Shown here one piece after another: positions 56,548-64,000 of a stretch of 64,000 bases of DNA. The translations under genes and the position numbers were made by a program. This stretch comes from Camellia lanceoleosa. Its lineage: Eukaryota > Streptophyta > Magnoliopsida > Ericales > Theaceae. Positions within the stretch are counted from its first letter, which is position 1. Every line of letters begins with the position of its first letter. The notes under the pieces are model-generated. The model searched no databases. It was not told the DNA's origin and saw only the letters and a program-made list of their open reading frames with translations. Location of the stretch: NCBI GenBank assembly GCA_025200525.1, contig CM045767.1, positions 122,376,346 through 122,440,345 on the forward strand. Direction: 5' to 3'.

Positions 56548-56799
56548 TGTTAGGTTTTTATTCTTGGCAACCCCGTTTGACAAAACTCCTTTCAGATGTA
56601 TTTATTTTCGCACTTTTATTTCAGTGAAGCTATGAGTTTATTAGATGCGAATCCAAATCCGAATCGAGCCATGCAGAGAAGTTTGTGATGTTAATGCTTT
56701 TAAGATTGCCACTTCGCTGATTATTACGGGGGTCGAGCTGCCCGGTTAGCTCACGGCCGAAGCAAAATTCAAATTTGCATTCAAAATTGCATGTCAGCC

Positions 56800-57015
56800 G
56801 TTGCTCGCTCGAGCCAAGGAGTGCTCGCTCGATCTAAGGCTTGCTCGCTCGAGCCAAGGAATGCTCGCTCGAGCGAAGGATTGCGTCCATACAAAAACCT
56901 GAAAGAAGTGATTGGTCGATCGAGCCAAGGATCCATCGCTCGAGCCAAGGCACTAGTAGAAATCATGAAAATTACTCTCCTCGCTCGAGCCAGGAAAGCT
57001 TCGCTCGAGCGAGCC
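56800..57015. repeat. CTCGAGCG palindrome cluster 3
   Basis: About eight CTCGAG or GATCGAGC-type sites, mostly as GCTCGCTCGAGC, in the U3 part of the E3 LTR. Several are half-decayed (TCGATCGAGC). Confidence 0.85.
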
Positions 57016-58889
57016 TCAGAATCCGGATTTCTCAAGGAGTTTGTTTTCTTCCCAATCTTGGATTACTTTTGGTTCTCTATAAATACTTGGTTTTCTCCCA
57101 AAACTATGGAATTTCATTGAAGTCCTCCAGATCTTCTTTTTGGTTCTTAAAGGTTTATATCTGGGGATATTTTGTTATTTTCTTTGATGTTTTATTGAGT
57201 ATTTAACTCATGGTTTAAAGAGAGTACATCAAAGGTTTGTTTGTTATACACAAAAGAGAGAGTTGTTCTTCAGTTGTGAATTCTGAAGAATTCGAGCCTG
57301 AAGCTTTGGAGGGAATCCGGAGTGGCTCATCAGAAAGACAATTCCGTGCTGAAGATGGGATTGGAAGAGGCACATAGAGGTTGGTTCAATTAGGCGTTGT
57401 GAATTCGCTAGATAATTGAGAGTGATACCTGTGTAATTCCTTTATATCTTCTTAGTGGATTGTTCTTGTGGCTGTTGCCCGTGGTTTTTTTTAATCACAA
57501 TTGGAAGGTGTTGTAGACACCCCATTTTTGACTGACCTTAAGACTCAGACGTCACCGATTGAGCGCTCGGTGATGTTGCATATTGTGCTCGTTCAGAAGT
57601 CTCAGAGTCGCGGCCGTGCGCCCTGCCTCCGGACTTCCGAACTCTCTTCTATGCCTTGCCTCGGTTTGCGAACCAGACTCGGTTTTCTTTGTTTTCTTTC
57701 CTGATGGGAGGGAGTGGTCCTGTAGACTATCTCTCGGTGGCCGTGGGCTATTTTTCATGGCCGTAGGCCATTTTGCCCATTTCGGAGCCCAGTTCCCGAT
57801 TTTTGGAGCCGTCAGGCCGTGTGCCTCGGCTCAGGACCGCCCAACCATCTCCGATTTCTCCGGTTTTTGGCATGCATCTCATTTACTCCCTTTCGAGGGA
57901 CACTGGGGTCTCAGATACCCACTTCGTGGCCGGACACCACTTTATGACCTATTTTCGGGACCGAATGCGTGATTTGGGCCCCGAGCATTCATTTTGCATT
58001 AGTTTTTGTTCAATTTTGGCAGGTACCTCTGTTTTAGCACCAGGAAGATCACTGGAGGGTGGGAGGACAGCAATTGTCTCAGAAAACCAGTTTCGCTCGT
58101 CCGGCGTCCGTTTTGCTCACTTCCGGGCTAATGTTGAACACCCTAGGGATATTTTCTTCGAGAGACTACATATTTGTGATGAGGGGACATGGGAGGACCC
58201 TAAAAAGTGGTGGTCAGCCAGTAATTGTTATTTTCATTTTTGAGCCTCTCTTTCAAGTTGAATGTTGTGCCTCCTGTTTCAGAGTTGCCAAATTCCAACC
58301 ATGGGGTCTTATTCTACACACCTGGGAGGACACCAAAATATGGTGGCCGGCCATTAATTGTTCACTTCATTTTTGGCCATGGCCGGCCGGCCATGGGGAG
58401 TGGCTGGCCGACCAGTGGGGTGGCCGGCCGGCCATCTTCAAGAAAAGCACCTAGCCGGCCTGCTTCCTGCTTTTGACCACTTTACAGCTGTCCAGCTGTT
58501 TTTCCAAATATCTTTTGCCTCTGAGGGATATTTTGGGAGGGAAAGCTTGGATGCATTTCCCTCCCTTTTACACCCCTTTCTTGCCCATTTAAGGGGCGGA
58601 CCTCCTTCTTTGTTAGGGTTAGAAAATTTCTTCTCAAGACTTCATCTCCCATTGCCTCCATTTCCCTCTCCAAAAGCTTCAAAAACCTTCAAGTTTCTAG
58701 CCCACTTGTTCATCAACCCTAAGCTTCACCATCACCACCTCCATTCCAGCAGCAAAGGAGGATTTTTTAGAGGCTAAGAAGCAACAAATTGAAGCCAAGA
58801 AGCAACAAAAGCTTGATCTTCAAGGGTAAGTCACTATTTCCCCCTTTTGAGCACATTTTTGCATCAATTCTTTACCCTACTTTCTCTCT

Positions 58890-59290
58890 GTTTTGGGCTC
58901 CGAACCCTACTGATTTTAGGCTTATTTTGAGCCCCTCTACAACATCTTAGAAGGGCTCAACCTTGTTTGGCACCTCTATGATGCACCTCTTTCAATATCA
59001 CTCTTTGTGCCAATATTTTGCATGCTTTGTTTGGATTATGAGTGACCCATTTTTGAGCCTGATATAAACTGTGAGTGGGCTTATTTTGAGCCCCTCTTCA
59101 ACATTGAAGAAGGGCTCAACCATGTTTGGTGGTTCTATCATGCACTTGTTTTGTAATTCTTCTAATTTACTGTAAAATTGCATGGTTTCTTTAGCCTATT
59201 TGAAATCTGATTTTGAGCATGCCATTAACTGAGATTGAGCTTATTTTAGGTCCCTCTACAACATTGTAGAAGGGATCAATCTTGTTTGGG
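58890..59290 (+). repeat. ~158-bp repeats within the solo LTR
   Basis: GCTTATTTTGAGCCCCTCT and ACAACATNNTAGAAGGG with GCTCAACC recur near 58919, 59077 and 59237, with TTGTTTGG nearby. Units are diverged. Confidence 0.7.
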
Positions 59291-60099
59291 GCCTCCATGC
59301 ATGGCCTTTCTTTGTACCTCTCTTTGGCCCCATTTTGCATGCCTTTTTTAAGCTTATTTGGCTTCTGATTTCAGCCTTAATCAGGCCTGAAAAGAGCCTT
59401 ATTTTTTCCTTCTTGTCATGTTTTGTTAAGGGTCTTATGCTATTTGGTGAATACTTTTGGTACTTCATGTTATACCCTCTTATACCCCCTTATTTTTGCA
59501 TGCCTTGCTAGCTCATCATGCTTCTGTTTTTGAGCCTTCATCAGGCTTGGAAAGAGTCTTAAAATAACTCGTTCTTCATTTTTTGTTAAGGGTCTTAGGC
59601 TGTTGGTGCATCCTTTTGATACCTCATGTTATAGCCTTTGTTGGCTCATATTTTGCATGCTATTTTGAGCATATCTACATACTGAATTGGGGAATCTCAT
59701 CTACTGTAAATGTGTATATTTTTGGTCCCTCTTTAATGTTGTAGAACTGTATTTTTCAGTTTGAGCATTGTACATATCACTTGTTTCATTGTTCCCCTAT
59801 TTTCCCCCATTTTTGCATGTTGTTTTTGTCATACTTGTGATTGTTGTTTGGACATTCTTTGTACTGGAAAAATGCTATTTTAGGGACTTCTTAGCATCTG
59901 TCTTTACATTTCATGTCCATATTGTGCATGATTGGCATAGCTGTAGGCCATTTCGGGTGCATAACATCCCATTTCGGGCATCAGGTGTAATTTTGCTATA
60001 ATTCGGGGGCTGTTTTTGCATCATTTTGGCTGCTGAAATTTGCATTTTCCATATGCCATATGCCACGTCTCATTTGCATGTCATTTCATGCCTTAGGGC

Positions 60100-60835
60100 C
60101 ATTGCCTCGGTTTGCGTGCCTGTGTGCACGCATTTCGAGGCATTTTATTTTCATCTCCCGGCTTCTTATGTGAGTGTGGCTGAGGCTCTCTCACATTAGT
60201 ATAAGTCCAATCTGTATTTGGAGTGCCATTTCATACCTTTATGCCATTGCCTCGGTTTGCGTGCCCGTGTGTACGCATTTCGAGGCACTTCATTTTCATT
60301 CATCGGCTTCTTATGTGAGTGTGGCTGAGGGCCTCTCATGTTAGTGTAAGTCCATTTTGCATCCTGTATGCCATTTTAGTCTCACTGCATCGTGTATGCC
60401 ATTGCCTTGGTTTGCGTGCCCGTGTGCACGCATTTCGAGACACTTCACTTTTATCCGACGACCTCTTATGTGAGTGCGGCTAAGGTCCTCTCATGTTAGT
60501 GTAAGCCCAATTTACATTTTCCATGTCATTTGCATTGCGTAGGCCATTGCCTCGGTTTGCGTGCCCGCGTGCACACATTTCGAGGCACTTCTTTTTTTAT
60601 CCGACGGCCTCTTATGTGAGTGCGGCTGAGGCTCTCTTATGTTAGTGTAAGTCCAATTTGCATTCTTTATGCCATTTCATGTCTATATGTCACCGCCTCG
60701 GTTCGCGTGCCCGTAGGCACGCATTTCAAGGCATCTCACTTTAGTCTCATCGTATGTCATATTTCATGTTATTTCATGCTTTAGTATCATCGTCTCAGCT
60801 TGCGTGCCCGCATGCACGCACTTCGAGGCATCTTA
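60100..60835 (+). repeat. ~145-bp tandem array in the solo LTR
   Basis: Each unit carries GCCTCGGTTTGCGTGCCNGTG, CACGCATTTCGAGGCA and CTTATGTGAGTGNGGCTGAGG. Units start near 60108, 60249, 60407, 60550, 60697 and 60794 (the last short). The LTR at 9544 has no such array. Confidence 0.85.
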
Positions 60836-62843
60836 TTTTCATAGCATTGTGCATGCTAGGATTGTATTTTAGTTGCATTCATGCACATCATGCATATTGC
60901 ATTGTGTTCGGGATAGGAGTTAGCCCGGGCACGGGAAACGAGGCGCGTTTCGTACTCCGAGTGACGGAACGGGTCTCAATTCCCAAGTCACCGACACTCC
61001 GGATCCCACATGATGGAGTTAGGTTTTGTTGTAGCATTCATCTGCATTCATCCTATATTGAGTTGTGCAATCCGACTCCTCGGCCATCATGCATCGATAT
61101 GCGTGATTGGTGGCACGAGGATCGAGGCATGCATATATTTGTAAAATACATTGCTATGCCCCTTTCTTGCTCTCTGTTGCAGCAAAATGAAGAATCAGCA
61201 ATTTTTCGGGACTTGGCGCGCATTTCAAGAAAAAGTGCAAACAGTGGCTAATTGGGGCATCCTAGTGGATTTCTGCACCAAGGCAGCCCAGCATACATCA
61301 CTCATCAGTAGCAAGGCAGTCCCTGGCTTGCGTGCCAGTTTTACTTTTTTGTAATTAATTTGTAAATTAGTTAGGAATTTGTATTTATTTTGGACTGTAT
61401 TATTATTTATTCGGACCCTCTGCGCGAGGGCATAATTGTAATAAGGGTGTGTGAGTGTGATGTATGTCTTCCAACCCCCACTTCTTTCTCCCTTTTATTT
61501 ACCCGCTTATGATGATTAGATATAGGGCATGTTTCAATTAGCATACAGTATGACAGCATGTTTGCATCATTCATCTGTTTTGCACGCACCGAGCTCGGCG
61601 CATCATACAAACTGCATTTGTATTTCAATTCCAAGTTGAATACATGTTAGTTGTTGCATTTCACATGTCATGTTTAGAATAGCCGAGCCTGCTATAGTTT
61701 GCATCTTTGCATGTGTTGCATTAGGCATTTCTATATACTTAGGATCCATGCATGGATTTCTAATCGGCTTTTGTTTTGGCTTGGAGTACTCGGTAAGTTT
61801 TATGCTTTAGCATCCTCGCATGCGTGTGAGTGTTGCCATGAATGGCATGCTTACTATGAGGCTATGTGCTTATGTGATATAACTGCCTTGGACGCATGTG
61901 GGTGAAGGTTGAGTTATTTGGATTGGGACAATTCATCAAATGTTTGTTTTAAGCCCACTAGATAGTGGCAAAATCACGTTTTCTAAGCCCACCCGAGGGT
62001 GGCAAATCCGCGTCTTAGCCTACTTGCGAGTAGCACCATCAAACCATTTTCAAACAAACAAACATGAAATGTTTAGTTCCAATTCAGGCGATTCAGTCTA
62101 TACTTGTATGCTGTGCGCATCACATAGTAACCTAGGCTAATAACCGGAATAAGAACTCGCAATGTTTTCAAAATCAGATATCATGGTTAGTAGAGGCCGG
62201 TCTTTGACCGGGCGAGCGAGGGTGCTCACGAAGTGACCTTCCCCAATCGTACCCAAGTTCCCGAGCCGAGGCAACTTTGGTGATGACGGACACGTGGCCT
62301 TTTGGCACCGAGTCAGGGTTTCCTAAATTTCCCATTTTAAAATATTTAGGTGGCGACTCTGTATCTGGCGAAGCAGTCCATATTTGGCACTTCTTTCAAA
62401 AATCCGTTTTCAAAACGATTTCCCGGATTTGGACTCTTTGGTTCAAGATTAAGAACCGTGACATTTGAGTCCTTCGAACTGTAGTAACCCAATATCGAAC
62501 CAGAATGGGGGGGACTCGCACTCCCTTCCCCCGGGATGTGTTCGGGGACGTCTACAGGTGTCCAATTGTGATTTTTCCACGTAAAATCTTTGTGTCTCTT
62601 CCTCTTGATTGTTTGATTGGGATTGTTATATTCTGCTTAAAATTGATACATAATTACAAATCAACATCTAGGAGGTTTCTAGATTTTTCAGCAAGTTCTC
62701 AAACATTAGCTATATCATCCACATTGATGACATTTAAATTTTTAATGAACTTTTCCCAATCAACTTTTTAACTTTGATTTGAGGTTAGAAATATTATTTG
62801 AACTTATATTTAGCTGCACTTTGAACTAAGCATTTGTTTTCAG

Positions 62844-63211
62844 GTAGTATGACAAAATGAATGTGATTGATAATAGCAATAGCATCTACGGTTTGAGTTA
62901 TATACAAGACTCATCAGTGATTAGCACCTCAAATTTACTAATCTTCTCATTGAACTACAAATTGGTTAGATGAAGGATTGTTCTTTAGTAGAGGAAAGAT
63001 CAGTTGAAATTACGGTGGAAGTTGATGCTAGAAACAATGGAGCACATGGTGTCAAGGCATATGAAAAATTCCCCCATTATATCTCATTCAGAGAAGAAAA
63101 ATACGAGAGACAAATTAAAGAGAAGTTACAAAAGCATTAGTGTAATTACTCGGGAGGATCTTGAACAAAATTTTGGCAGTAGTCGTGAAGATGTTGCAAA
63201 CAGTTTTGGAA
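62844..63211 (+). pseudogene. RWP-RK exon A, copy 2
   Basis: A probable acceptor TTGTTTTCAG ends at 62843. The 3' part translates as KNTRDKLKRSYKSISVITRE and then DLEQNFGSSREDVANSFG, a recognisable RWP-RK first half, ending at A|GTAAGA in phase 1. The 5' part is open only in another frame (SVEITVEVDARNNGAHGV), which aligns with copy 3 (SLVEFDITNNSAHLV), so a one-base deletion near 63078 breaks the exon. Stops occur further upstream. Exon B lies 169 bases downstream. Confidence 0.72.
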
Positions 63212-63380
63212 GTAAGATTCTACACTTAATAAAGTGAAGCTACAAATCTTGTTTTTTATATTTTATTTTTGGTTTTGTTTTTGAACCTTTTAATTCTTCT
63301 TCCAAGTAGAAGCTTTATTGTTTTCTTTGTGGAAGTAATACAAGAATGTGATTCCAATATCTAGATTCTTGCTCGTGCAG

Positions 63381-63445
63381 TTAGCGTATCTACAATGAAG
63401 TGCAAATGTAGGAAGCATGGGATCTCTCGGTGGCCATTTCAACCA
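63381..63445 (+). pseudogene. RWP-RK exon B, copy 2
   Basis: The acceptor CTCGTGCAG is intact. With the phase-1 donor, translation gives VSVSTMKCKCRKHGISRWPF, very close to the family core VCPTTLKRICRQHGISRWP. The donor reads CCA|GTAACT. The hallmark ...RK after RWP is absent (RWPFQP). The exon itself is open, but the frameshift in exon A makes the gene defective. Confidence 0.8.
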
Positions 63446-63668
63446 GTAACTCACTTATATTTTTATTTCTATTTGTCAATGCATTTTATTAGTCATAAAA
63501 TTTTCTCACTAGTGAGGCTATTTTTTTTTCTTCTTAATGAACTTCTGTTTGGTAAACTAGGAGAGAAAAAAGAAAAGATTGATGGAAATAATCAGTCCAT
63601 CTATGCATGAGAAACATGATTCGAGGCTTCGATGCATCCAAACACCCCTACATGCTAGATCTTCACCT

Positions 63669-63930
63669 TGAACAATAGCCTTACTAGATAGAGGAAAGAT
63701 GGTGCAACTTGATTCATCAAAACAACAATCATTGGTGGAATTTGATATTACAAACAACAGTGCTCATCTTGTCAGGGCAAGTCAGAGCTGCTCTACCGTA
63801 TCTCATTCAGATGAGACAAATTCAAGAGAGACATTAAAGAGAAAATGCACAATAGAGAGTGTACTTAGTTTTGAGGATCTCCAACAACATTGTGGTTGTA
63901 AACGTGACAATGCTGCTAAGGCCCTTGGTG
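63669..63930 (+). pseudogene. RWP-RK exon A, copy 3, best preserved, continues off the window
   Basis: Translation from the ATG at 63699 includes RETLKRKCTIESVLSFEDLQ then QHCGCKRDNAAKALG, the clearest RWP-RK half-domain here. The donor G|GTAAGC at 63930/63931 is in the same place and phase as in the other copies. Upstream, a TGA at 63666 replaces a codon that is open in copy 1, so the ancestral exon was longer. If translation can start at 63699 and exon B is intact beyond 64000, a short RWP-RK protein could still be made. The intron runs off the right edge. Confidence 0.7.
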
Positions 63931-64000
63931 GTAAGCTCGTGCAATTAAATGAAGTGTTGCTTTGAATCAATATAGAATCAGTCATCTTATCTAAAGTCTT

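Larger units (their letters stand above)
57512..62556 (+). mobile_element. 5.0-kb Tat/Ogre-type solo LTR
   Basis: Begins TGTAGACACCCC and ends GGACGTCTACA, flanked by the exact duplication GGTGT (57507-57511, 62557-62561). It shares both ends and many inner blocks with the LTR at 9544-14978. It is therefore a solo LTR left after recombination between the two LTRs of a complete Tat-type element. It differs by lacking the Harbinger insertion and by having two internal tandem arrays. Confidence 0.94.
56548..62690 (+). mobile_element. Copia solo LTR (E3) carrying a nested Tat solo LTR
   Basis: The outer LTR begins TGTTAGG and ends CTAGATTTTTCA, with the exact duplication GCAAG at 56543-56547 and 62691-62695. 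Without the nested 57512-62561 it is about 1.09 kb. It matches the E1 and E2 LTRs in their shared parts (TTTAAAGAGAGTACATCAAAG, GGTTGGTTCAATTAGGCGTT, TTTTTCCACGTAAAA) and has the third CTCGAGCG cluster. It sits in the intron upstream of RWP-RK copy 2; the intron continues TTCTCAAACATTA on the right, as in copy 1. Confidence 0.9.

Noticed and set aside
57583..58777. Several 80-156-codon frames in the Tat solo LTR
   Set aside because: They lie inside an LTR with exact ends and target duplication; the GC-rich U3 makes long chance frames likely.

Overview
This window looks like plant nuclear DNA, most likely from a dicot. It is very AT-rich and intron/intergenic in texture. It carries plant Ty3/gypsy (Tat/Ogre-type) and Ty1/copia LTR elements, tRNA-derived SINEs, PIF/Harbinger, Mutator and hAT miniature transposons, and exons of an RWP-RK (NIN-like protein) transcription-factor family. 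There are no operons, Shine-Dalgarno sites, CRISPR arrays, rRNA genes or functional tRNA genes. I found no complete, intact host gene. Apart from the RWP-RK exon copies, the coding traces belong to mobile elements.

Layout. 1-3960: AT-rich spacer with a GGA/TCC hairpin, a Harbinger MITE and decayed foldbacks. 4027-14978: the 3' half of a Tat-type gypsy element, reading left to right as the end of RNase H plus integrase (three nonsense codons), a 3' UTR with characteristic repeats, an antisense plant-mobile-domain gene with one visible intron, an array of roughly ten ~59-bp repeats, a polypurine tract, and a >5-kb LTR that itself holds a 1.36-kb Harbinger-like insertion. 14979-18643: LTR-like and low-information DNA. 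18644-23744: a hAT-like element split by a copia insertion (19082-23509) whose two outer ends come from two different elements. 23745-35374: AT-rich DNA with MITEs, three Mutator-type foldbacks or long-TIR elements with 9-bp target duplications, and two hAT-like MITEs. 35375-45140: two diverged direct copies of a ~3-kb segment, in which a TRIM, two MITEs, a SINE and a hAT-like element are each present in one copy and absent from the other. 45140-48900: nested MITE, foldback and SINE insertions.

48900-64000: a decayed tandem array of RWP-RK exon pairs. Two complete exon pairs (50.7-51.3 kb and 62.8-63.4 kb) and a third first exon (63.7-63.9 kb) share splice positions and flanking intron sequence. 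The best preserved copy is cut by the window edge, so an intact paralogue may lie just to the right. The introns and spacers of this array were hit by a 578-bp solo LTR (duplication CTTAG) and by a copia solo LTR (GCAAG). The copia solo LTR was in turn hit by a 5-kb Tat solo LTR (GGTGT), so three layers can be read from exact duplications.

The most interesting signals are the RWP-RK exon array, the mixed-end copia insertion, the paired segments that act as an insertion clock, and the recurrent palindromic CTCGAGCG clusters found in three separate repeats. All names rest on motif recognition by eye; no database search was run.
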